Shown here one piece after another: positions 50,060 through 61,258 of a stretch of 64,000 nucleotides of DNA. The position numbers were made by a program, and so were the translations under genes. Source of the DNA: Erinaceus europaeus. Lineage: Eukaryota; Chordata; Mammalia; Eulipotyphla; Erinaceidae. Within the stretch, counting starts at the first letter, position 1. Every line of letters begins with the position of its first letter. The stretch is from positions 64,505,353-64,569,352 of the forward strand of contig NC_080175.1 of NCBI RefSeq assembly GCF_950295315.1, given 5' to 3'. The notes below the pieces were generated by a model. The model had not been told where the DNA came from. It did not search any database and saw only the letters and a list, made by a program, of their open reading frames with translations.

Positions 50060-51979
50060 TAAATCTAACTACAGCAGACTACTGAGCACTTTTACTTTGA
50101 GGTAAGTTGCTCCTAACTTATGTATACTTGTATACATGTACCCAGTCCCCTAAGCACTATCCTATATTTAGGATATATAACTTTGTTATAGAGTATACCC
50201 TCTGGAACAGAACTGTGTAGTCCATATGTTAGGAAAGGTCTCACTAGAATATTGGAGTTGGAAGTTGACATTAGGCTTGAAATCTCTGGATACAACAAAA
50301 CCGCAATGGCAGCTTAATGTGGTAGCAATGGTTATGCTGAGTTAGTTGAAGTCAGCAAAGGCAGTTTAACAGGGGAAAGGAATAAAAAAAAATTTTTTTA
50401 AAGAGGCATCAATAAATATAAGCAAAGTCCAAGTGGTTCCAGGACTAGGAGAAATAAGGATTTCAAAGAGAATGGGGAAGGTTACTTGTAGTATCAAAGT
50501 TTAAGAAGGCAATATATACTTATTATAACCAGGTTACTTGGGAGCTTCGTTTACTTTGAAAATCCTGGGAGTCGGGAGATAGCACAGGGGTTAAGCGCAC
50601 ATGGCTCAAAGCGAAGGACCTGCAGAAGCATCCTGGTTCTAGCCCCGCCCCCCCCACCCCCCACCTGCAGGGGAGTCCCTTCACAGGCTGTGAAGCAGGT
50701 CTGTAGGTGTCTATCTTTCTCTCCCCCTCTCTGTCTTCCCTTCCTCTCTCCATTTCTCTCTCTCCTATCTAACAACGACATCAATATCAACATAATAATA
50801 ACTACAACAACAATGAAAAACAACAGGAGCAAGAAAAGGGAAAAAATATATATATGAAAATCCTATGATTAGGATTTATATTTACTGTACAATACATGAC
50901 CTCATCATGATTTATGTCATTTAATGGCATTTTATAATAACTAAATCTTAAATATCAAAAGGACCATATAATTCTGATCTGTCTGGTCTAAGGTTGCAGG
51001 TAAGTCAGTATTTGAAAAAAAAAAGTTATTTTTAGAAGTTCTTTAACAATTTAAGTACAGTAGCACAATTTATTCAGTTTACCTTTATGAAATATTAAGT
51101 GTTTAAACTAAAGGAAATATACTTAAAATCTAAGCAGTTAATGAACTTGAGACATATCCGATTTTCCTTCTGACATATTGAATAAACAGTGATTTATAAT
51201 ATTATAAGTTTGTATAAATATAGATTAATACCATTCCTACTGCCAAAGTTCTCGCTCCCCACCCCCACACTCCCTACTGTTGACCTGAGTATCCATCTTC
51301 CCCCCATAGTATTACTTTGGTGCAATACTCCAAACCCAGTCCAAACCCAGTCTTCTATTCATTATTATCTTTCAGGGCTTATCTCACTAAATATGATTCC
51401 CTCAAACTCCATCCAAGATAAGGTCAAGAAGGTGCATTCATTATTGCTAGTATCTGAGTAGTATTCCATTGTGTATATAGACCATAACTTTTTCCAGCCA
51501 CTTATCTGTTGTTGGACACCTATATGATGCTGTCAAGTTTTGACTATTATAAGTTGTGCTGCTATGACCACAGGTATACACAGATATTTTTGTATGGGTG
51601 TGTTTGTTTCCTTAGGATATATTCCTAAGAGAGAAACTGATGGATCATACGGTATGTCCATTTCTATCCTTGTGAGTTTTCTCTAAACTGCTCTCTACAT
51701 GGGTTGAACCTAATTACATTCCACCTGAAGTGAAGGAGGGTTCCTTTGTTCCCACAACCTCTCTAGAATTTGCTGTTACTATTCTTTCTGACGTTTGACA
51801 TTCTTAAAGGAGTGAAAAAGTATCTCATTATTGTCTTTATTTTCATTTCTTTGACTTGGAGCATTTTTTCATGTTTATTGGCCTATTGGATCTTTTCTTT
51901 GATTAGTATTCTATTCATATACTCAGCCCATTTTTTCATGGAGTCACTTATTGAAATTGGTGAAGTCTTTATATATGCC
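50060..51979 (-). mobile_element. Old L1: 3'UTR and ORF2 C-terminus
   Basis: Antisense 3'UTR signatures (GAAAGGTCTCACTAGAATA, GTTCCAGGACTAGGAGAAAT, ATTAATACCATTCCTACTGC) run into ORF2 (AGTATTCCATTGTGTATATA, CCACTTATCTGTTGTTGGAC, TGGAGTCACTTATTGAAATT). Clearly more diverged than L1-A. Interrupted by a SINE at 50567-50854 and cut by a younger L1 at about 51980. Confidence 0.83.
50567..50854 (+). mobile_element. tRNA-derived SINE nested in old L1, 10-bp TSD
   Basis: Plus strand: GGGAGTCGGGAGATAGCACA head, GGTTCTAGCCCCG at box B, a C-rich patch at 50645-50660, body, and a GGGAAAAAATATATATA tail. TSD TGAAAATCCT at 50557-50566 and 50855-50864. Confidence 0.93.
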
Positions 51980-53100
51980 TTTCCAGCATTTGTTGCTGCT
52001 GTCCTTTTGATGTATGCCATTCTTACAGGAGTGAGGTGGTATCTCAATGTTGTCTTAATTTGCATTTCTCTGACAATCTAGAACAGTTTTTAATATGTTG
52101 GTTAGCCTTTTGGATCTCCTCTGAGATAAATGTTTTGTTCATATCCTCTGCCCATTTTTGGATGGGGTCATTTGCTTTTTTGGTGCTAAGTTTGCTGAGC
52201 TCTTTATATATTTTGGTGATTAGTTTCTTGTCTGATGTACGGCATGTGAAGATCTTCTCCCATTTTGTGAGGGGTCTCTTTGTTTGGGGCCCACTTTCCC
52301 GCATGCCTCAGCCAATCCATATCAAATAATATTGCATCAGCCGACTGCAATCTAATCAACGTAACGATTGCCACCTCAACATGCTTCAGCTCAGGCTGTG
52401 TCCAGAGACTTCAGGTATGGAATGACAACCCTTCGGCTTCATTACTAGGGTGAGGCCTTTCCTTTCATAGCATTCTCTAATTCCATCCCAGGTGGATCAC
52501 TTTCTAACAAAATCCCAAAACCTAGGTATAGACCAGGTTCTGTGAGAGAGAGCGTATGTTCACACGTATCCACAAACAAGTGAAAAATATATACCTGAAA
52601 GCAGAAGTACAGTAGAGTTTGCAGTGGGTACCCACCCCTCCAACACTTCCTCTCCACTATTCCAACCTTTGGCTCAACAATTTGTTTGGCTTTGTACTTC
52701 AACTCTCTTTTCAGCCACCAGGTTCCAGATGCCATCAGGATGCCAGACAGGCTTCCCTGGACTGAAGACCCCACTAATGTATCCTGGAGCTCCGCTTCCC
52801 CAGAGACCCACCCTACTAGGGAAAGAGAGAGGAAGACTGGGAGTATGGACTGACCAGTCAAGGTCCATATTCAGCAGGAAAGCAATTACAGAAGCCAGAC
52901 CTTCCACCTTCTGCAACCCATGACCCTGGGTCCATGCTCCCAGAGAGATAGAGAATGGGAAAGCTATCAGGGGAGGGAATGGGATATGGAGATTGGGTGG
53001 TGAGAATTGTGTGGAGTTGTACCCCTTCTACCCTATGGTTTTGTTAATTTATGTTTTATTTAATTTTAATTTAAATAAAAAATGAATTAAAAAAAAAACT
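51980..53100 (+). mobile_element. Twin-primed L1 (5' inversion)
   Basis: 51980-52286 is inverted ORF2 sequence (matches plus-strand 5612-5925 of L1-A). At 52287 it switches to sense 3'UTR (GGCCCACTTTCCCGCATGCC) and runs to poly(A) at about 53090-53099. About 1 kb of L1 between the two segments is missing, the usual outcome of twin priming. No TSD was found. Confidence 0.87.
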
Positions 53101-53123
53101 AAGTTTTCATCCAGTGTCCTGAG

Positions 53124-53458
53124 TGTTGTTAAAAATTCGGAGGCTCTAGCTGGGCGGGCTAGCTTCACGGGCGGGTAACAGATGCGGAGACAACGGCTGG
53201 GCAGGGAAGCTGTATTTCTTTATTCAGGAACAACGATTCATAAACTAAGACAAACTAATCACCAAACAGAACTCTGCTGTCTCTTTGCGGCGGCACAAGC
53301 ACTCTCTCAAACTCTCGAACTCAGGAACCCAGGAACTCTGTCACTCTGGAACTCTGGCGGGTTTCCTAGGGGCGGGGCCAAGCGGCCCGCGAAATTAACT
53401 GGACTGATCTAATTCTCTTGACGGGGGAGAACTAGAACCCAATGTAAAGCATACAACA
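53124..53458 (-). mobile_element. Solo LTR, ERVK/IAP-like, 335 bp with 6-bp TSD
   Basis: On the minus strand it begins TGTTGTATGC and ends TTTTTAACAACA, with a perfect 6-bp duplication CCTGAG at 53118-53123 and 53459-53464. An AATAAA signal (minus, 53224-53219) and a GC box (53369-53379, GGGGCGGGGCC) are present, and it is CpG-rich. Size, TSD length and signals fit a class II (betaretrovirus/IAP-like) LTR. No internal genes remain, consistent with LTR-LTR recombination. The clean TSD suggests youth. Confidence 0.85.
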
Positions 53459-53509
53459 CCTGAGAATGATCTTTTCTTAGAGTTTTAAAGATAAGTCTTT
53501 AAGGCAATG

Positions 53510-53640
53510 GTTTACCTGGGTTCAAAACTGTTCTCTTCACCTACAGAGGGAAGCTTCAGGAGTAGTTAAGTAGTGCTACAGGTGTTTCTCTTTACCTCTA
53601 TGTTTCTTTCCCCCTGGTAATTTATTTCTGTCCTATCAGG
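53510..53640 (+). mobile_element. Decayed SINE body
   Basis: ACCTGGGTTCAAAACTG at box B, AGAGGGAAGCTTCAGGAGT, ATTTATTTCTGTCCTATCAG, then straight into the polypurine tract. The promoter head is absent or unrecognisable. Confidence 0.68.
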
Positions 53641-53833
53641 AAAAAAAGAAAGATGAAAGGAAGGAAGGAAGGAAGGAAGGAAGGAAGGAAAGAAAGAAAG
53701 AAAGAAAGAAAGAAAGAAAAAAGGAATGAGAGAAAGAAGGAAAGAGAGTAAAGGAAGAAAGATAGAAAGAAAAAGAAAGAAAGAAAAAAGGAAGGAAGAG
53801 AAAGGGAGAAAAGAAGGAAAGAAGAAAGGAAGG

Positions 53834-53889
<56 letters not shown>

Positions 53890-53943
53890 GAAAGGAAGGA
53901 AGGAAGGAAGGAAGGAAGGAAGGAAGGAAGGAAGGAAGGAAGA
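53640..53943. repeat. Polypurine (GAAA/GGAA)n block, about 300 bp
   Basis: Almost purely A/G on the plus strand, made of GGAA and GAAA repeat arrays. It yields spurious Lys/Glu/Arg-rich and Ser/Phe/Leu-rich frames over 100 codons on the two strands, which are not genes. Confidence 0.95.
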
Positions 53944-54063
53944 GGGGCAGGGGTAGATAGCATAATGGTAATGCAAAAAGAATCTTATGCCTGAGGCTCT
54001 AAAATCCCTGGTTCATTCCCTCACCCCACCATAAGTAAGAGCTGAGCAGTGCTCTGGTAAGGG

Positions 54064-54066
<3 letters not shown>
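53944..54066 (+). mobile_element. Second-family short SINE
   Basis: Plus-strand match to the family at 42197-42320: GGTAGATAGCATAATGGTAA head (box A-like), CCTGGTTCATTCCCTC at box B, AGAGCTGAGCAGTGCTCTGG end. Confidence 0.85.
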
Positions 54067-54122
<56 letters not shown>

Positions 54123-54280
54123 GGAGAAAGAAAGAGGAAGGAAGGAAGGAAGGAAGGAAGGAAGGGATAAAGATATAAAAAAGAGAGAGAAAGGGAAAAT
54201 AAAAATATGACTGCTATTAGTAGTAGATTCACTATGCTGGCACTGAGGTCCAGCAACATCCTTGATGACATTAAAAAACG
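54067..54280. repeat. (GA)n and (GGAA)n tract with SINE remnant
   Basis: (GA)n to about 54119 and (GGAA)n at 54137-54164. Then 54215-54270 resembles the long-SINE 3' domain (GTAGATTCACTATGCTGG, CTGAGGTCCAGCAACATCC). Probably the far end of the SINE at 53510, split by the tract and the short SINE. Confidence 0.75.
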
Positions 54281-55406
54281 GTAAACTAATGGTTAATCTT
54301 TAAAAGGCCAGATAGTTTGATACTCTAACTTGCCTGAGCATCAAAAACAGTTACATAATGTATGATGCATCAACCTTTTCAGTAGTCATGAGTTTTGAAT
54401 TTCAATTCATTGAAATTATAGACTTATATTAATGATAATGTGAAAAAAAAGACAGAATACCAAATATACCTTCAGGTGAAACATTATTAGTTAATGGACT
54501 TTTTTAAAAATTTGTCTTGAAGTACAACAGAATCTATTTCAACATTATCTTTGATCTTAGTATGGTAATGCTTATTTGATTTTTTAAAGTATCGTTGGAC
54601 TCTTTTCTTAACTTTAAAATTTTATGCTTACTTTTGGAAGACAACATTTAAGGAAAGATACTGACAGCTTCAAGCAATCACAACACTGACATGATCAGAA
54701 GATCATATGACAAGATACATTTTATATCATATTTTGTCAGTATCCTTGATAAAAAACAGACAGTGGATTTTGAGCATAAAATGAAAATGAGAGTAGATAA
54801 TACACAGGAGCAAAGAATTCTGATAAGGACAAAATAAACTGGGTCTCAAATGTGAAGGAGAATGACAGAGATAAAAATAAAAGTGATAAGCCTAGACTGA
54901 ATAAGTAGAATAAAATAAACTAGAAAGGCCACTCCATAACAGGAATTCTTTTGCCTTAAAAATAATGGTTTTTCAGCAGAAGGCAAGAAGAAGAGAAATT
55001 GAGAACTATGCGAAAGGTCAATAATCCAATTAGGAGCTGCCTGTCTCCCAGCAGTCTTCCTAAGCCTGTTCAGAGAAAATAGACACCCATAGCAGTCCAA
55101 TAATTTAGTACTCCTTTAATTAATGAACTGAGAGCATCAGTCTGTTCAACATGAATTTAGTGACTGAAAGGAGAATCTGAGGATGTTTTTCCTTTTAAGA
55201 TACAAATAGTATGTTGAACAGGAGGTGAGTATATTGAAACATATCATTAAATTATTATCTTATGTCTTATCTTGGTATCATGAGACAAAATTTTAGGAAA
55301 GATATATGGAAAAGGTTCACAGACAACAGAATAAACTGTTAATTCTATATGAGCAGTATATATCATAGATCTTACTTATATGTTATATTCTGACTACTAC
55401 TATAAG
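54281..55406. other. AT-rich sequence, nothing recognised
   Basis: No gene or repeat recognised over 1.1 kb. Confidence 0.55.
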
Positions 55407-55418
55407 TGATATATTCTT

Positions 55419-55689
55419 TTTAAAAACTTTGTTTATTTATTTTCCCTTTTGTTGCCCTTGTTGTTTTTATTGTTGTTGTAGTCGTTGTTAGATAGTACAG
55501 AGAGAAATGGAGAGAAGAGGGAAAGACAGAGAGGGGGAGAGAAAGACAGACACCTGCAGACTTGCTTCACCACCTGTGAAGTGACTCCCCTGCAGGTGGG
55601 GAGCTGGGGGCTTGAACCAGGATCCTTAAGCCGGTCCTTGCACTTAGTGCCATGTACACTTAAACCGCTGCGCAACCACCCAACTTCCA
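55419..55689 (-). mobile_element. tRNA-derived SINE with 12-bp TSD
   Basis: Well-kept minus-strand copy: antisense CCTGCAGGTGGGGAGCTGGG, GGCTTGAACCAGGATCC, and the ACCGCTGCGCAACCACCC head. TSD TGATATATTCTT at 55407-55418 and 55690-55701. Confidence 0.93.
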
Positions 55690-56125
55690 TGATATATTCT
55701 TAGTGATTTCTATGAGAATAATAGAATTGTAAATATGATAGAAGATGAAAACTGCTTTAAAGCAGATGCATCATTAATTATAAATAAATTATAAATAATT
55801 ATAAATATTAAAACTGGCTGTCCAGTTTTATCTAATGTGTATATGGTTGTTTTGATATTACAAATAGCCTCAAGTAATAAATAATGGACATAAGTTTGTC
55901 CTTTGGAGTCTAGAACATTTCAAAACATGAGATTTAGAATGAATATGAAAATGTGAATCTGTCTAGTTAGTGATTAAAATGACAAAGATACCTAAGTCAT
56001 AAAAAATATAGAAGGTTGAAAAAATAGAAATTGACCACATTTAATTTTTTGTATGTTAATTATATTAACTAAGTTTGGCTCTTGAGTCAGACCTGTTTGA
56101 GGTTTTAATCATCTGGAACTGATAG

Positions 56126-56127
56126 AT

Positions 56128-56187
<60 letters not shown>

Positions 56188-56188
56188 T
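56126..56188. repeat. (GATA)n microsatellite
   Basis: About 15 GATA units with minor interruption at the 3' end. Confidence 0.95.
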
Positions 56189-56235
56189 ATAGATGATATT
56201 GTCGATTCAGAATTCTTTAAAAATGAATGATATAT

Positions 56236-56432
56236 GGACCAGGTGGGAGAGCACTAGATTGAGTGCATGTGCTACAATGTGCAAGGACCCAGATTCAATA
56301 CAATCCCCACCTGCAGAGGAAATACTTTATTATAAGGAGTAAAGCAGTGCTATAAGTGATTCTTTCCCTCTCTATCTCCCCTTTCACTCTTGAATTACTT
56401 TTGTCTTTATGCAATAAACAGTTAAATATTTT
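56236..56432 (+). mobile_element. Diverged tRNA-derived SINE
   Basis: ACCAGGTGGGAGAGCACTAG head, GTGCAAGGACCCAGATTCAA, CCCCACCTGCAGAGGAAATA, TAAAGCAGTGCTATAAGT, TTACTTTTGTCTTTATGCAA, then a weak tail. Confidence 0.75.
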
Positions 56433-56999
56433 TAAATGCATTAGATACTTTATATCACAATTTAATTATATAACTATGTTTCAGTTATCAAAAGTCTTCA
56501 CAAAACAGACAAAAATAGTTTTCCAGACCAATGACCAAATGAATCAAGACTGAACAAAAGTAAAATGAAACAAGCTTGAGTTTCAAACTCTCCCTAGCTG
56601 AGTAAAGAACACATATTTAATTCTCTGTAGTAGCTACTACAATCGAATGTGAATTCATGGTTTTTTCAAACTGAGAAATTTAATAGAAAGCAAACTTCCA
56701 GTATCTGAGACATAATGAACATATTCCTCAAAACCATTTCCACAAATATTTTTTTCTGTATACATAATCATCAAGTAAAATAATGTTATTCTAAAATCAG
56801 TACATAAGTAGATACCTGGAAAATGTAATGGTAAATAATTTGTTTCAGATCTGCTTGTCAGATTTTACATTTCCACTTATTTGTGGAAACCATAGTATGG
56901 AGGGTATTCTGAAGATTACAGTAGACAGAAGTATAATCTCCAGAAAGAAGAAATTTATGACAAAAAAACAAAATGGCAACTGGTGTTTGGCTTCTATAT
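56433..56999. other. AT-rich sequence, nothing recognised
   Basis: No feature recognised. The frame starting at 56828 runs into an L1 3'UTR and is not a gene. Confidence 0.5.
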
Positions 57000-57490
57000 T
57001 AAAAATCTCAACCTCACCAATGTCTTCTGGAACCTCCTATCCAGAGCCCTGCCCCACTAGGGAAAGAAAGACAGGCTGGGAGTAGGGATTGACCTGCCAA
57101 CAACCATGTTCAGCAGAGAAGCAATTACAGAAGCCAGACCTTCCATCTTGTGCACCCCACAATGATTCTGTATCCATACACGCAGAGGAAAAAGAATATA
57201 AAGTCAATGTTTCCTTTTTATAAATTAAAAAAAATTAAAAATAGTAAATACAGGTAATATAAAAAACAAAAACAAATAGACAAATACATCCTTACACAAG
57301 ATATATATCATATGTCAAGAAGCAGATGTAATTAAAGATCATTTTTAAAAACTAAAGAAAAGAATAGAAAGGCTTTCAAGGGAAGGGATGAAATACGGGG
57401 TTCTGGTGGTGGGAACTGTGTAAAACTGTTACCCCTCTTACCGTATGCTCTTGTTGATATTTCAATTTTATAAATAATTTTTAAATCTCC
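57000..57490 (+). mobile_element. L1 3'UTR fragment interrupted by an A-rich insertion
   Basis: Sense L1 3'UTR at 57000-57198 (CCCCACTAGGGAAAGAAAGA, AGCCAGACCTTCCATCTTG) and 57367-57490 (GGTGGTGGGAACTGTGTAAA, CCTCTTACCGTATGC). Between them is a 159-bp foreign segment flanked by AAAAGAATA at 57190-57198 and 57358-57366. Confidence 0.8.
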
Positions 57491-58588
57491 ACTCCATATT
57501 TACCCTCTCATGAAAAAAAGTTACTGGAGGTTTTGTTTTTTTTTTAATGTGAACATAGAAATTGAATGCATGGTCTTTATTTATAGTGAAGTAAAAGATA
57601 ATTTGGTTGAGAAAATAATAATGGGAATCTGAATTGCCATACCTTCCAAGTAGAACTGCATTATGGTATATTTCATATTCATATTTTCAAAGAAGTATCT
57701 TAATGAACCATTTTGAAAAATGAAAACATAAGTACCTGCTCCTTATCTTCAAATAGAATTATTTCCGAATGGATCTTTCTTTGATAGAGCTATAACAAAC
57801 TCAATTCAATTTATTTTTATATTGAATAGTTGTACAAATTACCATAAAATATATGTTATGGAGAATTAAAACAGTAGAGAAGACCTCATTGTTCTAAGTG
57901 TAGTGTCTGACATGTCCTAACAGAAGATGATGTCTGCTGATTAATTGGTATGTAAAAGAAGAATATCAAAATATAGGCCTACTTCTGATGACAATAACTC
58001 TGTTCTCTGAGCAGGAAGAATAATAAAAAGAACTAGATATTTACTAACAAAATAAGGAAAAATATAAACTGTGAAAGTAAAAGTTAGTAAATAACTATTT
58101 AAGAAGAAAAAAATGCCAAAAAACCTGAGCATGTTGATTTGAAAATCAGATACTGATCACAGTAACTTGAATTTTTAATTATACTATTCAATATCATAAA
58201 ATACCATTGCTTTCAATATGCTTTCGCAGATAGTTCCATTGTGCAAATGAACCTCATTCAGGGTATAGAATTCATCCTTTACCCTTGAATGTTCCCACAT
58301 AGAAGTCTTCAGTCAGTCTCCTCACCATAAGCAAACCCATATAGATGACCTATAGTCCGCTGCAATAATATTTCATTTTAAAAATATCATACATTGAATC
58401 TAAAATGTAACTTTTGGTTTCCAACTTCTCTCATGGGTCATATTTTAAAGATTCAAGCATACCAGTAGTACATTTTTATATTATTGTGTAGTGTTTGTTG
58501 TATAAACATAACATGCTTGTCCAATTTAATTGATAAATGTCATATTTTTGGTTTTCCCTAATATGAGTCGATCTGCTAAAAACAAAAA
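57491..58588. other. AT-rich sequence, nothing recognised
   Basis: No gene, RNA or repeat recognised. Confidence 0.55.
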
Positions 58589-58611
58589 CATAATAATAAT
58601 AATAATAATAA
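58589..58611. repeat. (AAT)n microsatellite
   Basis: Seven or so AAT units. Confidence 0.9.
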
Positions 58612-58704
58612 GTATTGACTTTAACATATAATTTCAGAACAGGTAGAGATGCCTATGTGAAACAAAAAACTTTTTGATCTTAAAGCTCTAAAGTCCTAGG
58701 TTCA

Positions 58705-58912
58705 GGGGAATGGGCAGTGGCACACCCATAAGTGCATATAGTATGAAGCACAAGGTCCTGCTCAAGGATTCAGGTTTAAGCCCACACTTGCCACTTCACC
58801 AGTGGTAAAATTTCTCTCTGTCCTATCCAATAAATTTGAAAAATGGCCACGTGGAACAGTGGAGTCATAGTGCCAACATCAAACCCCAGAGATAGCCCTG
58901 AAGGAAAAACAA

Positions 58913-58967
<55 letters not shown>

Positions 58968-58975
58968 GAAAGAAA
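58705..58975 (+). mobile_element. Diverged SINE with (AAAG)n tail
   Basis: Head GGGCAGTGGCACACCCATAA, CAGGTTTAAGCCC at box B, an internal deletion of the pyrimidine tract, TTTCTCTCTGTCCTATCCAA, then the 3' domain ending GATAGCCCTGAAGG. The A-tail has become (AAAG)n at 58913-58975. Confidence 0.83.
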
Positions 58976-59074
58976 GTTCTGATTTTAATCCCCAGCACTA
59001 CTATATGCCAAAATTGAATAGTAATTTGTTTAAAAAAAAAGAAAGGAATAAAATGAATAAAAGAATAAAAGAAT

Positions 59075-59152
59075 ATATATATGTATGTATGTATGTATGT
59101 ATATATATATAGAGAGAGAGAGAGAGGGAGGGAGAGAGAGGGAGAGAGAGAG
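59075..59152. repeat. Compound (AT)/(GTAT)/(GA) microsatellite
   Basis: Successive AT, GTAT and GA/GGGA repeats. Confidence 0.93.
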
Positions 59153-59748
59153 TCTTATTTACTTCAGGAAAATAACTGGATCATATTCTTGCTATTTATT
59201 TAACTACTAAGTAATGGTCCATATATTTTGCATAGTAGTTACATTTTTTTTAAATTTCCTACCAGCAACATATAGAAATTCCAGCTTCTCCATAAGATTT
59301 CAAATACTTTATATGACCTATCTTTTGTCACCCCAGTCTGTTCCATTATTGATTTCTGTTTATAATTAACACGTTCCTAATTATTAATTATGTTGATAAC
59401 CATTTCACATATTTTTGATATATGTATCTTTCTCTGAAAAAATGCCCATCAAATATTATCTGTGTTTAACCAGGATATTTTATTATTAAAATTTCCAGAA
59501 TTTCCCAGACAATGCTGAGAAGAAAAAATAATAAAAATATACTTTCTGATTTTGAATTATTCTAGAGATCTTTAAAAAAAAATGCCTGGTGCTTAAACAA
59601 AAACAGACATAACAGTGGAATATAATTAAGAGCACAGAAATAAGCCACACAAATATAGACAACTATTTTTTTTTTATTTGGAAGCCTAGAACATTAAATG
59701 AAGAAAGGAGAATCTTTTGAATAACTGGTGTTGTGAAAATTGGGTTAA
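59153..59748. other. AT-rich sequence, nothing recognised
   Basis: 59420-59550 may be very old L1 but I cannot support it. Confidence 0.45.
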
Positions 59749-59754
59749 AATATG

Positions 59755-59914
59755 CAGGGGTTTCCCTTTACAAGTGGTGAAGCAGGTCTGTAGGCGTATT
59801 TTTCTCCTCTCTGTCTTCCCCTCCTCTCTTGATTTCTCTCTGCCTTATCCAACAACAATAATAGTAACAATGGCAGTAAACAACAATGAACAACAAAAGG
59901 GGGGCTAGAAAAAT
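59755..59914 (+). mobile_element. 5'-truncated SINE with 9-bp TSD
   Basis: Starts at GCAGGGGTTTCCCTTTACAA, with the whole tRNA-like head missing, and runs through the body to CAACAAAAGGGGGGC. AATATGCAG flanks it at 59749-59757 and 59915-59923, so the truncation occurred during insertion. Confidence 0.85.
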
Positions 59915-60412
59915 AATATGCAGAAGAATGAAACAGAACATGTCAATATATACAAAAGTCAACTCCAAATGATTAAAAAACTTGAATGTTAGAAAATAAA
60001 CCAGTCCAGAAGAAAATATTGGTAGAACACTCAACAATGCTTGCTTTGCAAACATATTTGAAGAGTCCAGTCCAAGAACAAGGAAAAAAAATAATAAGGC
60101 AATTAGATTATATCAAATTAAAATTTTTTGACACAGAGAAAAGAAACATTAACAAAACAGAAAAACAGTCTACTGAAGGGAAGAAGATTTGTACAAGCCA
60201 TACATAAGACATGTGGCTAATATTCAAAATATAAAACTAAACAACAACAAAAATAACCCAATCAAAAAATAGGGAGTTTACACTGAGAGAATCTTCAGCA
60301 AAGTGGATATGCAGTTTGCTAACCAAAAAATGAAAAATGCTTAGTTCAACCATTTCACAGAAATGAAAATAAAGACAAAAATGTAAGGCAATTTCATACC
60401 TGTGAAAAGGCC

Positions 60413-60787
60413 TGTGGGCTGAACTGGCAAGTGTAGACTGGTCCTCACTCTGGCACAAAGTCCAAACGATAGTCTTTGGTTCCTGTTGTACTCTTGGATA
60501 AAGAATTATGGTTTGCTGGATCAAAGTCGCTGTTGCACTTAGTACTTCAATCACCCAATATCTTTTGTGTTTAGCACCAATGATGTAATGCTAACACTGT
60601 ACTTCTCATGTAAGGATTCAGCTAACTACTATGCATGTCTAAGCTGACTGTATCACTTGACATGATAAAGGGCTCTGCTGGAGATAATAAACTAGCACAC
60701 TTACATTTCCTTGCTCTGCCAATGTTGTCTCTGCCTGCTTTCTTCCAGCTAGGGATTGCACTTCTCAGAACACCCCTTTAGCCTACA
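60413..60787 (+). mobile_element. Old solo LTR, 375 bp
   Basis: TGTGGGCTGAACTGGC to GCCTACA, with AATAAA at 60686-60691 in the right place for plus orientation. The flanks AAGGCC (60407-60412) and AAGGCT (60788-60793) are an imperfect TSD, and the L1 reading resumes exactly after it. Same family as 21465-21754. The ERV class is not determined. Confidence 0.75.
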
Positions 60788-61258
60788 AAGGCTAATACCT
60801 GACAAAGCCATAAACCAGAAAGGACTGAAACTTTTATGGATGATTAGGGTATGGGGAAAATGGATACTTCTGTGCTGTTCCTGGGAATATAAATAGGCTC
60901 AACCCCTGGATGAGGCAGTCTGGAGTTTCTTCAGAACACTATGAATGTTCCTATACTATGAGCTGACAACACATCTAGGGATATATCCAAAGAAAACAAA
61001 AATACTTATAAAAGTGATCTATTCTTATTATGTTCATAGCAGCACTATTTGCAATAATCTGAACATAGAAGAAGAAACCCAGATGCCAAATGACATATGT
61101 GTGGCCAAAAAAAAAAAAACTGAATATATATTACTTTGCTATTAAAAATGTCAAAAGTGCATCCTTTACCACAACATGGATGGAACTTGGATTGTGTTAT
61201 TAGATCAGCCAGGAGAAGGATGGGTACCAGATGATTCACTTAGAAGAGAACTGAAACA

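Noticed and set aside
53566..53976. 136-codon Ser/Leu/Phe-rich frame and its 113-codon neighbour on the minus strand
   Set aside because: Pure translation of the polypurine/polypyrimidine microsatellite; every frame is open there.
56126..56188. CRISPR-like or clustered-repeat array among the microsatellites
   Set aside because: Simple uninterrupted tetranucleotide repeat without spacers in mammalian DNA.
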